Below, piece after piece: positions 1 to 6,120 of a stretch of DNA of 6,963 nucleotides (the first letter of the stretch is position 1; every line of letters starts with the position of its first letter). A program made the translations under genes and the position numbers. The notes below the pieces were generated by a model. It saw only the letters and a program-made list of their open reading frames with translations, ran no database searches and was not told the DNA's origin. This DNA comes from JAWLDB01 sp041686915 (GTDB lineage Bacteria > Bacillota > UBA994 > UBA5500). Location of the stretch: the NCBI GenBank assembly GCA_041686915.1, contig JAWLDB010000144.1, positions 1-6,963 of the forward strand, read 5' to 3'.

Positions 1-99
1 ATTCCAGTCACTCGTATCATCAAGCCAACCCCTTCAGGGCGTATTCTCTCACCTATTCTACCCTTGCCTGCGCGTGTTAACAATCTTACTGGGAGCAAA

Positions 100-124
100 C
101 AGGGCAGCCATGGCGGCTGCCCTG
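100..124 (-). terminator. Hairpin terminator after the SagB-like gene
   Basis: A perfect 10-bp stem (CAGGGCAGCC at 100-109 with GGCTGCCCTG at 115-124) encloses a 5-nt loop. It lies 5 nt beyond the stop of the minus-strand SagB-like gene. Read on the minus strand it is followed by only three T (complement of 97-99), so the U-tract is weak, but the stem is GC-rich and well placed. The remaining sequence, 1-99, shows no gene or other structure that I can support. Confidence 0.6.
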
Positions 125-129
125 AAGTT

Positions 130-864
130 CTACTTTTTGCCTACCGTGGCAACGTAGATTAGGAACTGCTCCTCGCCATCCACGCCCAGGAGCCCGTTGG
201 CCTCATCATCATCAAAGGCTGCAATCGCACATACGCCACTATCGATGGCCTCAGCTGCCAAGTAAAGGTTCTGGCACACATGACCGGCATCTAGGTGCAT
301 GTAACGATAGGAGCGCTCTTGGTAGCGCCAGACAGAACGATAGGCTACAGCTACCCAGAAGAAACTAACAGCGCTGGTTTTGACAAATACCTGACGGTAA
401 CAGGCATGGGTCAGCTTGTCAGCCAGGCCTTCTTCTATGCTAACCTCGACCAACTTGTGCTCAACTGCAACGTAGCGGTAGATGCCAGGCTTCAGGCCTT
501 CTACATTGTTGACCAGCAGATAGGTCTCAAACGGATGCCGGGAACCGGCTGACGGGACTGTCCGGATGGTAGCTGGCCGGTTAGTCACCTGCTTAACACC
601 TTGGGTGCACCAGAGCAGGTAGGACAGCTCTTCCAATGAAAGCGGCTGCTCGGTGTACTTGCGCATACTCTTACGCTGGTTGATGGCCTGGGTAAGGTCT
701 ATCTGCTTAACCTTCACTGCCTGCGGATCTGGCAGATCAATAGTTGGCTTACCTTCGGATGTTTGATAGAGCGGCGGCTGTGGCAGCTCTTTCTGTTGAT
801 CAGACTCGCCCAGGTACTGATACTTGGTCTTCTCCATGAACTCGTGGCCAATGTGTTTGGACAT
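130..864 (-). CDS. SagB/ThcOx family nitroreductase-like dehydrogenase (stand-alone)
   Basis: A 244-residue cytoplasmic protein of the nitroreductase fold, SagB/ThcOx branch. Members are FMN-dependent; the founding ones oxidise azolines to thiazoles or oxazoles in peptide natural products, but many, like this one, have no known substrate. Seen: an N-terminal segment with TKYQYLGESDQQKELPQPP (13-31), typical of this branch; the RKSMRKY motif (64-70), matching the Arg-Ser-x-Arg FMN phosphate-binding signature; LLWCTQGV (83-90); PSAGSRHPFETYLLV (104-118); GIYRY (127-131); and a C-terminal block from about 165 containing MHLDAGHVCQNLYLAAEA (189-206). The start is supported by AAGGAGG 9 nt upstream (874-880). 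No cyclodehydratase, precursor peptide or exporter is visible nearby, so a role in peptide maturation is not supported. It lies 74 nt downstream of the acetyltransferase gene on the same strand and is probably co-transcribed. The family call is firm; the substrate is unknown. Confidence 0.9.
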   Translation of the reverse strand: MSKHIGHEFMEKTKYQYLGESDQQKELPQPPLYQTSEGKPTIDLPDPQAVKVKQIDLTQAINQRKSMRKYTEQPLSLEELSYLLWCTQGVKQVTNRPATIRTVPSAGSRHPFETYLLVNNVEGLKPGIYRYVAVEHKLVEVSIEEGLADKLTHACYRQVFVKTSAVSFFWVAVAYRSVWRYQERSYRYMHLDAGHVCQNLYLAAEAIDSGVCAIAAFDDDEANGLLGVDGEEQFLIYVATVGKK

Positions 865-938
865 GTTTTCGCGCCTCCTTATGATGTTGTCTCCTAGTAT
901 TAATTCCCCATGTGGCGGGATTTCCCTTGCATTTCAAT

Positions 939-2189
939 CTAGAATGCGGTGATGCACTCCGGCTTTGCCGATACTGCGAACAGCTTGTTTAATTCCTTTA
1001 CGTACCCAGCCCCTGTCTGTACCTTGCCTAGCCGATAGAGCTCGCCAAAGCCCACGCTGCCCATCGCGAGGGTAGACAGTTCAGCGATATCAATGGATAC
1101 GTCAACTGCGCTGTCCAGTTTGTCTACCAGGGTGAGCTTGCCTTCCTGGAAAGAAAGCAGGTATTCTCCGGCATTCTCTGGCCTGAAAGTGTCTGTGACA
1201 TTCAGGCGAAGGTTAATCGTCTGGCCGTTGTAGTTTCGGTAACCCGTCTGTTGCAGGAACTCCTTAAGACCGGTGATACGGTACATCAAGCCGACGCCGG
1301 CAGTATTAGTCTCGTGATAGACGCTCGGGATGATGTTATCGGATCCATTGCGCACATCCGCGAGCAGGAAGTGGAAGTTTTGGTCCTGCGTAGCGAAGAT
1401 GATGCGATTGATCTGATCAGCTTGCGTATGTAAGAAGGAGCAGAGGGCAGCCAACGCTTCCTGACCATCCCACAGCCACTCGTGAATGACCATGTTGTTC
1501 TTAACAAAGTTGCTCTCATGCCCGCGACGGAAGCTGAAGCGCAGGTAGCCTTTCAGCGCACCGTCCTGCTTATAGCCGACCAGCGTCCGGTTAGGACAAT
1601 GCCCCCTCAGCATGCCCTGCAGCTCGAAGCTGCTCTTCTTACAGAACCCATGCTGCCTGGCAGACTGCTCTGCGCAGAACTCCTCGAGCAGTGGCAGGTC
1701 GTCCTGGGTCAGGTAATCCACCCCGTGCCGGGATCCAGCATATGGCAGGCTATCAGGAGTAAAGGAATACTGATTGTTCTTCTGGCCGAACCCGTAGCCC
1801 ATCTTGTGATAGAAGTCCGGGCGGAAGGGGTAGAGCAGAGTCAGGTAGGCCTGCTTGTCCTGATAATGTTGGATGAAGAACTGGATGATGTCCTTGGCTG
1901 TACCCTTCTTCTTCTGCGGCAAGTCGACAGCCACGCTGCCTACTCCACCGGCAGGGATGAACTGACCGAAATAGTTGAGCTGGAAGTCAAGCATGCGCAT
2001 GCCACCGATCATACGCTCGTCTTCAAACACGCCCCACAGACGGGATGCATCATCATGCTCAACCATCAGGTTTAGCCGCTCCAATAACTTCTCAGCCGGC
2101 CCCGGGATGGCAGGATACGCAGACAGCTGTATGCGGGCATATTCCAGCAACTCCTGTTCACCGGATAGTGGTCTGATCACTCGCTCCAT
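939..2189 (-). CDS. Eis-type GNAT family N-acetyltransferase
   Basis: A 416-residue protein with the tripartite layout of the Eis family: an N-terminal GNAT acetyltransferase domain (about 1-150), a second GNAT-like domain (about 150-295) and an SCP2-like C-terminal domain (about 305-416). It would transfer acetyl from acetyl-CoA to an amine; Mycobacterium Eis acetylates aminoglycosides and protein lysines, but the substrate here is unknown. Seen: the acetyl-CoA-binding strand and loop VGSVAVDLPQKKKGTA (83-98), with K93-x-x-G96-x-A98 in the place of the usual R/Q-x-x-G-x-G/A; FYHKMGYG (126-133), whose Tyr127 aligns with the general-acid Tyr of Eis; and a terminal Phe (F416), matching the Eis C-terminal Phe whose carboxylate serves as the base. 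The start is the ATG at 2187-2189, with AAGGAGG 8 nt upstream. An open frame continues 20 codons further to a TTG at 2249, but that start has no ribosome binding site. The SagB-like gene follows on the same strand after 74 nt. Confidence 0.9.
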   Translation of the reverse strand: MERVIRPLSGEQELLEYARIQLSAYPAIPGPAEKLLERLNLMVEHDDASRLWGVFEDERMIGGMRMLDFQLNYFGQFIPAGGVGSVAVDLPQKKKGTAKDIIQFFIQHYQDKQAYLTLLYPFRPDFYHKMGYGFGQKNNQYSFTPDSLPYAGSRHGVDYLTQDDLPLLEEFCAEQSARQHGFCKKSSFELQGMLRGHCPNRTLVGYKQDGALKGYLRFSFRRGHESNFVKNNMVIHEWLWDGQEALAALCSFLHTQADQINRIIFATQDQNFHFLLADVRNGSDNIIPSVYHETNTAGVGLMYRITGLKEFLQQTGYRNYNGQTINLRLNVTDTFRPENAGEYLLSFQEGKLTLVDKLDSAVDVSIDIAELSTLAMGSVGFGELYRLGKVQTGAGYVKELNKLFAVSAKPECITAF

Positions 2190-2197
2190 TGCAAATT

Positions 2198-2204
2198 CCT
2201 CCTT
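2198..2204 (-). promoter_or_regulatory. Ribosome binding site deciding the acetyltransferase start
   Basis: AAGGAGG on the minus strand, 8 nt before the ATG at 2187-2189. It fixes the start at this internal ATG rather than at the in-frame TTG 60 nt further upstream. Confidence 0.85.
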
Positions 2205-2214
2205 AAACGCACGT

Positions 2215-2230
2215 CTTCGCTTATGCGAAG
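2215..2230 (-). other. Small hairpin in the leader of the acetyltransferase gene
   Basis: CTTCGC (2215-2220) and GCGAAG (2225-2230) form a perfect 6-bp stem with a TTAT loop. It lies 10 nt upstream of the ribosome binding site of the minus-strand acetyltransferase gene. A weaker 5-bp dyad (AAGTA/TACTT, about 2228-2244) overlaps its edge. It could be a leader structure or an operator. No clear promoter consensus was found between it and about 2325. Confidence 0.35.
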
Positions 2231-2324
2231 TATGCTGCTTACTTAGCAAGATGTCACTCTATTCTAGCGATTGCATGGAAAGTCCTGCTACTATGGGTTA
2301 GTCTAGCCCTGTTCTGCCCTCATT

Positions 2325-2352
2325 TTGGCAACTCATCAGCCTGTGATATGAT
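2325..2352 (+). promoter_or_regulatory. Sigma-A type promoter of glnS
   Basis: TTGGCA (-35, 2325-2330), a 16-bp spacer, and TATGAT (-10, 2347-2352) preceded by TG at the extended -10 position (2344-2345). The predicted transcript start is near 2359, giving a leader of about 80 nt before the glnS start. That leader is too short for a T-box riboswitch, and none of its elements is visible. Confidence 0.7.
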
Positions 2353-2438
2353 AATAAGAGACAATTGACCGTTGAAATACAACTCCGGCTTGTGTTTTAA
2401 TAGTCTTTAATAGCAAATTCAAAAGAGGGTGACCACCG

Positions 2439-4133
2439 ATGTCCGTAAATGAAAACGAACTCTCCAACTTTATACGACGCATCATTGACGAGGATCTGGA
2501 GAAGGGCTGGAACGATGGCCGTGTTCACACCCGTTTCCCCCCCGAGCCCAACGGCTACCTGCATATTGGACATGCGATGGCCATTATGCTCAACTACCGT
2601 ATGTCTCAGATGTATGGTGGCAAGTTTAACCTGCGTTTCGATGACACCAACCCTGTCAAAGAAGAACAGGAGTTTGTCGATGCAATCATCGATGACGTCA
2701 AATGGCTGGGTGCAGACTTTGAGGACCGTCTGTTCTTCTGCTCAGACTACTTTGATGAGCTCTACGAGTTCGCAGTGCAACTGATCAAGAAAAGCTTGGC
2801 CTACGTAGATGACCTCACTCCCGAGCAGATGCGCGAATATCGCGGTACTTTGACCGAGCCGGGCAAGAACAGCCCCTACCGCGACCGCTCGGTGGAAGAA
2901 AACCTCGACCTGTTTGAGCGGATGAAGAAGGGTGAGTTTCCGGACGGATCCAAGGTACTGCGCGCCAAGATTGATATGTCTTCACCTAACATCAACATGC
3001 GCGACCCGGCACTGTACCGTATCCGCCATGCCCACCATCACCGCACAGGGGATAAGTGGTGCATTTACCCAATGTATGACTACTCGCATCCGTTGTCGGA
3101 CGCGCTGGAAGGCATTACCCACTCCCTCTGTGATATCAATTATGCTGACCATAACGACCTCTACGCCTGGTTCGTAAAGAACGTTGATTACGGCGTACCC
3201 GGCTGCCCTAAACAGATTGAGTTCGGGCGTTGGAGCGTTTCCAATACGGTGCTCAGCAAGCGCAAGTTACGCCGCATGGTAGAAGAAGGCCTGGTAAGTG
3301 GTTGGGATGACCCGCGTATGCCAACCGTGCGCGGCCTGCGCCGCCGCGGCTACACCGCCAAGGCTATAGCCGCCTTTGCCGAGCGGGCTGGCGTTTCCCG
3401 GCATGCGACCACGCTAGAGTATGGCTTCCTGGAGCATTGCATCCGCGAGGACCTGAATGCTACGGCACCGCGTGTAATGGCAGTGCTCAGGCCGCTCAAG
3501 GTCGTACTGGAGAACTATCCGGAGGGACAGGTCGAGTGGATGGAAGTTGAGAACAACCCGGAAGCTCCTGAAACCGGTACCCGCAAGGTGCCTTTCTCCC
3601 GGGTGATCTACATTGAGCAGGAAGACTTCATGGAAGACCCGCCAAAGAAGTTCTACCGCCTGGCTCCTGGACGCGAAATGCGTCTGAAGGGCGCGTACAT
3701 CATCAAGTGTGAAGGCGTAGTCAAGGACGAGAATGGCAACATCGTAGAGTTGCGCTGCACCTACGACCCGACCAGCAAGAGCGGTGAAGAAGGTGCCAAC
3801 CGCAAGGTTAAGGCTACTGCCCACTGGGTCTCAGGTGACCACGCCATTAAGGCAACTGTCAACCTTTATGACACGTTGTTCACCCAGGAGAACCCGGAGG
3901 ATAGTGAAGAGGGCAAGGACTTCACTGACTACATCAATCCCAACTCCTTGGAAGTACTGAATGACTGCCTGCTCGAGCCCAGTCTCGCTGATGCCAAGCC
4001 AGGTGACAGCTTCCAGTTCCTGCGTCAGGGCTACTTCCATGTCGATGAGAAGGAGTCCAAGGAAGGCCAGCTGGTAATCAACCGGGTTGTCGGTCTGCGC
4101 GACACTTGGGCCAAGGCTCAGAAGAACAACTAA
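2439..4133 (+). CDS. glnS: Glutaminyl-tRNA synthetase
   Basis: A class I aminoacyl-tRNA synthetase of the cytoplasm that charges tRNA-Gln with glutamine using ATP. At 564 residues it is close to the 554 of the E. coli enzyme and full length. Seen in order: PPEPNGYLHIGH (34-45) with the HIGH signature; NLRFDDTNP (64-72), typical of the GlnRS/GluRS group; YPMYDYSHPLSDALEGITHS (210-229), the GlnRS-type active-site stretch; VLSKRKL (271-277), the KMSKS-equivalent loop, matching VMSKRKL of E. coli GlnRS; and CIREDLNATAPRVMAV (334-349), leading into the C-terminal anticodon-binding beta-barrels (about 345-555). GlnRS-specific segments separate it from bacterial GluRS. The ATG has GAGGGTGA 6 nt upstream. 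It has its own promoter and a strong terminator, so it is probably monocistronic. Many Firmicutes lack GlnRS and make Gln-tRNA by the GatCAB amidotransferase route, so this gene may be an acquired or lineage-restricted one (inference). Confidence 0.97.
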   Translation: MSVNENELSNFIRRIIDEDLEKGWNDGRVHTRFPPEPNGYLHIGHAMAIMLNYRMSQMYGGKFNLRFDDTNPVKEEQEFVDAIIDDVKWLGADFEDRLFFCSDYFDELYEFAVQLIKKSLAYVDDLTPEQMREYRGTLTEPGKNSPYRDRSVEENLDLFERMKKGEFPDGSKVLRAKIDMSSPNINMRDPALYRIRHAHHHRTGDKWCIYPMYDYSHPLSDALEGITHSLCDINYADHNDLYAWFVKNVDYGVPGCPKQIEFGRWSVSNTVLSKRKLRRMVEEGLVSGWDDPRMPTVRGLRRRGYTAKAIAAFAERAGVSRHATTLEYGFLEHCIREDLNATAPRVMAVLRPLKVVLENYPEGQVEWMEVENNPEAPETGTRKVPFSRVIYIEQEDFMEDPPKKFYRLAPGREMRLKGAYIIKCEGVVKDENGNIVELRCTYDPTSKSGEEGANRKVKATAHWVSGDHAIKATVNLYDTLFTQENPEDSEEGKDFTDYINPNSLEVLNDCLLEPSLADAKPGDSFQFLRQGYFHVDEKESKEGQLVINRVVGLRDTWAKAQKNN

Positions 4134-4142
4134 CATGAAATG

Positions 4143-4172
4143 AAGCCCCTTCCGGAAACCCGGAAGGGGCTT
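4143..4172 (+). terminator. Intrinsic terminator of glnS, possibly shared with the convergent capA-like gene
   Basis: A perfect 13-bp stem, AAGCCCCTTCCGG (4143-4155) with CCGGAAGGGGCTT (4160-4172), has a 4-nt AAAC loop and ends in TTTT on the plus strand (4171-4174). It begins 9 nt after the glnS stop. The stop of the minus-strand CapA-family gene lies 4 nt from its other side, so the same hairpin probably ends both transcripts. On the minus strand the trailing T-tract is only TT, so it is weaker in that direction. Confidence 0.9.
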
Positions 4173-4175
4173 TTG

Positions 4176-5492
4176 CTATGGAAGCTGTACTATCAAGACA
4201 TCTCCTTGCCGCTCCACCCTGGTGCCTAGTGCGCTCGACCTGTCTATGACAGCCTGTGCCAGATTGTCTGCCGCATCGCCCGTCAACAGTTCCACCATGC
4301 CGTCTTCCATCAGAATGGGGTGCAGCTTCAGGCCGGTGACCCCTTCGGGGCTGGCCTCGAACACGACTACATAGCTCTCCCGCTGAGCCGGCACGTAAGG
4401 ATGGAACAGGAAGTTGCCAAGGCTGTAGATAATGGGCTTACCCTGATAGAGCTCCACTCCATAGGGCAAATGCGGATGATGTCCGATAATGGCATCTGCC
4501 CCGGCGTCGATGATGCTTGCACCGAGATCGCGGAAAAACTGGCGGGGCTTCGTTTCGCGCTCGTAACACCAGTGCATGGAGACAAAGACCAGGTCGGCCT
4601 CTTGTTTCGCCGCCTTTATAGCCGCCAGCATCTCCTCCCTGGCTCCCAGCCCGTCATGAAACACCATGCCTGGCTTATCAACCCCGGCCCCAAACAAACC
4701 ATAGCTCCATGCTGGGAGCACGTCACGCTGCGCAAATGCCAGAAAAGCGATGCGCGTGCCCTTTAACTCAGTGATCCACGGCGAGAGCGCCTCAGCTTTA
4801 TTGAGGCCAGCCCCCGTGTATCCGATGCCTTGTTCCTGCAAATGGGTCAGAGTATCTACAAACGCATCAAGCCCATAGTCAGCGGCATGGTTATTGGCAA
4901 AAGATACTACATCAACTCCTGCCACATCCAAAGCGTCCAACGCTTCCGGTCTGCCGCAGAAGGTATAGCGCTTGTTGACCGGAGCACCCCGTGTGCTCAC
5001 AGGTCCTTCCAGGTTGACAAACGCGATATCAGCTGAGCTGATCAGGTCTCCCATACCCGCAAACACGGACTCGGGACCTTTCACTCGAATGTTCTCTCCG
5101 GGCAGCTTGTCCAACATTACATCTCCACCTGCAAAGACAGACGTTGTCGGCTGCTGTCCGGTCATGAAGGTAAGGCCTGCTTTGCGCGGCAGCTGTACCG
5201 TGTACAAAGTCTCCGACTCCCAGCGAGCCAGCGGTGCGAGCGTCAGCTGACTGCCATCGTCGCTCCACTTAGGCTGAAAGACAGCTTCCGGAGTGACGGT
5301 GACCTGCCTTCTACCCAAGGGGACCTTCTGTCCCAAATCGATGATGACATCATCCCATGTGTTCACAACAGCATCACCATCTATAGAGACTATCTGCGGC
5401 GCAGCTGCAGGCCAGGGTATCGCCAGACCGACTGCCACGCCCACCACCAGCAGGCACAAAATCCACCGCTGGACCTTGTTGCGGCTGCTCAT
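4176..5492 (-). CDS. CapA family metallophosphatase-fold protein, membrane-anchored
   Basis: A 438-residue protein of the CapA (PGA_cap) family, calcineurin-like fold. Bacillus CapA takes part in poly-gamma-glutamate synthesis and export; most stand-alone homologues have no proven function. Seen: a short basic start, then a hydrophobic helix (about 10-30), a signal anchor or uncleaved signal that places the rest outside the membrane; an Ig-like region with beta-strand character (about 33-112); then the CapA domain with VFAGGDVMLD (119-128), FVNLEGPVS (158-166), SFANNHAADYG (197-207), VSMHWCYE (304-311), GADAIIGHHPH (331-341) and YSLGNFLF (356-363), which together hold the expected metal-binding Asp, Glu, Asn and His. 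The usual HWG is HWC here. The start is supported by GGGAGG (5501-5506) 8 nt upstream. No capB, capC or capD gene is adjacent, so a capsule role is not supported. It converges on glnS. Confidence 0.9.
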   Translation of the reverse strand: MSSRNKVQRWILCLLVVGVAVGLAIPWPAAAPQIVSIDGDAVVNTWDDVIIDLGQKVPLGRRQVTVTPEAVFQPKWSDDGSQLTLAPLARWESETLYTVQLPRKAGLTFMTGQQPTTSVFAGGDVMLDKLPGENIRVKGPESVFAGMGDLISSADIAFVNLEGPVSTRGAPVNKRYTFCGRPEALDALDVAGVDVVSFANNHAADYGLDAFVDTLTHLQEQGIGYTGAGLNKAEALSPWITELKGTRIAFLAFAQRDVLPAWSYGLFGAGVDKPGMVFHDGLGAREEMLAAIKAAKQEADLVFVSMHWCYERETKPRQFFRDLGASIIDAGADAIIGHHPHLPYGVELYQGKPIIYSLGNFLFHPYVPAQRESYVVVFEASPEGVTGLKLHPILMEDGMVELLTGDAADNLAQAVIDRSSALGTRVERQGDVLIVQLP

Positions 5493-5509
5493 CTCCCATT
5501 CCTCCCATC

Positions 5510-5547
5510 CCTAACAGCAGTACTACCTAATGTACCCGGCTGTTAGG
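5510..5547. repeat. Interrupted inverted repeat just upstream of the capA-like gene
   Basis: Perfect 9-bp arms, CCTAACAGC (5510-5518) and GCTGTTAGG (5539-5547), flank 20 nt. Inside, GTAC at 5520-5523 can pair with GTAC at 5532-5535, extending the fold. The proximal arm ends 3 nt from the ribosome binding site of the CapA-family gene. It may be an operator or an mRNA structure affecting translation. There is no U-tract on either side, so it is unlikely to be a terminator. The rest of the gap to 5608 shows no gene and no clear promoter. Confidence 0.55.
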
Positions 5548-5608
5548 TGTATTTCCTGCATCAAATCCATAGAACCTGCCTTGAAATAAGGGTTTTGCGC
5601 GGATGGGA

Positions 5609-5821
5609 CTATCTAACCTGGTAAACTCTATCGGGGAACATGTCGATGAAGGTCTGGAGGTTGTCCAGTTCAGCTATTGCCTCCTCCATGCTGCTGTAGG
5701 TGCCGATCTCGACCGCGGTTTCGCGATCTTCGCCGATTAGGACGACCTTTCCCCGCTCAGACTCTGCATATACATTAATCACCTTCATCAATTGCTGTTT
5801 GTTCTGCGTTCTAATCCACAT
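5609..5821 (-). CDS. Small conserved-looking protein of unknown function
   Basis: A 70-residue soluble protein with no signal peptide or membrane segment. It begins WIRTQNKQQL (2-11), followed by strand-like stretches (about 12-18, 25-29, 35-41), an acidic helix SMEEAIAELDNLQTFIDMF (44-62), and ends VYQVR. This resembles short Firmicutes proteins that start WIR-S/T-Q-x-K, carry a G-x-Y-x-(S/T)-x-E-x-A-x-x-x-L segment and end near Y-x-M-P. Here GTYSSMEEAIAEL (40-52) fits that pattern. No function is known to me. GAGGAGG (5829-5835), 7 nt upstream of the ATG, supports both the start and the reality of the gene. It lies upstream of and parallel to the CapA-family gene, separated by 116 nt, and is divergent from the HTH regulator. 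Confidence 0.75.
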   Translation of the reverse strand: MWIRTQNKQQLMKVINVYAESERGKVVLIGEDRETAVEIGTYSSMEEAIAELDNLQTFIDMFPDRVYQVR

Positions 5822-5842
5822 AGCTTTGCCTCCTCAACGTAT

Positions 5843-5871
5843 GTATTAGGTCATATGGTACCATACGACGC
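5843..5871 (-). promoter_or_regulatory. Possible promoter of the 70-residue protein gene
   Basis: TAATAC (complement of 5843-5848) is a fair -10 element. It would start the transcript just before the GAGGAGG site. At 17 bp spacing the -35 position (complement of 5866-5871, GCGTCG) does not match the consensus, so an activator or another sigma factor would be needed. This is a weak call. Confidence 0.3.
5854..5865. promoter_or_regulatory. 12-bp perfect palindrome, candidate operator
   Basis: TATGGTACCATA is fully self-complementary. It lies in the divergent gap, in what would be the -10/-35 spacer of the leftward gene if TAATAC (5843-5848) is its -10. Its shape fits a dimeric regulator site; the nearby HTH protein is a candidate binder by position only. 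Confidence 0.35.
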
Positions 5872-6054
5872 TGAGTAGCGATAGTTTCATCCATCCTGCT
5901 GTCATCTCACTTACTCTTCAGTATGCCTGCGCGGCGCGGTCCGCGTTCCATAACCTTCGGTCCTTGTTCCCAGCATTCCTGGCACCTATGTCACTCCCAG
6001 AACCGCGTAGAGGCGGAATATGTTCCGCCCAGACCCGCACTTCCGTATTCCTTT
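5872..6054. other. Non-coding part of the divergent region, with short dyads
   Basis: No gene with a ribosome binding site is seen here. It holds CGCGGTCCGCG (5935-5945), a short GC-rich palindrome, and GGCGGAA-TATG-TTCCGCC (6012-6029), a perfect 7-bp stem with a 4-nt loop that ends 25 bp before the -35 of the rightward promoter. The second is the better candidate for a protein-binding site or a small hairpin. An open frame at 5923-6108 crosses the region but has no start signal. Confidence 0.4.
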
Positions 6055-6083
6055 TTGCATCTCCCAACGGAGAGTAGTAGAAT
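6055..6083 (+). promoter_or_regulatory. Sigma-A type promoter of the HTH regulator gene
   Basis: TTGCAT (6055-6060), an optimal 17-bp spacer and TAGAAT (6078-6083). The expected transcript start is near 6090, about 30 nt before the proposed start codon. The spacer begins with a small dyad (TCTCC-CAAC-GGAGA, 6060-6073) that could be a repressor site. Confidence 0.7.
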
Positions 6084-6106
6084 ACAAACAGAAGTAAACA
6101 TAAGCT

Positions 6107-6111
6107 AAAGG
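6107..6111 (+). promoter_or_regulatory. Ribosome binding site that favours a TTG start
   Basis: AAAGG directly abuts the first in-frame ATG (6112), which is too close for use. The second ATG (6115) is only 3 nt away and also poor. The TTG at 6121 lies 9 nt downstream, a normal spacing. A further ATG at 6136 is 24 nt away. Confidence 0.5.
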
Positions 6112-6120
6112 ATGATGTAT

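Noticed and set aside
130..864. Thiazole/oxazole-modified peptide gene cluster
   Set aside because: Only a SagB-like gene is present; no YcaO cyclodehydratase, SagC-like partner, precursor peptide or transporter is in the window.
1482..2075. 197-codon open frame on the plus strand
   Set aside because: It is antisense to the acetyltransferase gene, has no ribosome binding site, and its product has no recognisable motif, whereas the minus-strand frame has the full Eis layout.
2360..2438. Possible T-box leader before glnS, since GAGGGTGACCACCG vaguely recalls a T-box sequence
   Set aside because: The predicted leader is only about 80 nt, lacks stem I, the T-box core (TGGNACCGCG) and an intrinsic terminator, and the GAGGGTGA is explained as the ribosome binding site.
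3414..4136. Two minus-strand open frames opposite glnS
   Set aside because: They are shadows of the GlnRS C-terminal domain, with no start signals.
4320..4766. 148-codon open frame on the plus strand
   Set aside because: It lies opposite the CapA-family gene, which carries all its conserved motifs; the plus-strand product is not protein-like.
5577..5596. Short hairpin CCTT-GAAAT-AAGG followed by GTTTT on the plus strand
   Set aside because: The stem is only 4 bp and no plus-strand gene lies upstream to need a terminator.
5923..6108. 61-codon open frame in the divergent region
   Set aside because: It has no ribosome binding site and overlaps a good promoter, and its Pro/Arg/Ser-rich product looks like translated non-coding DNA.
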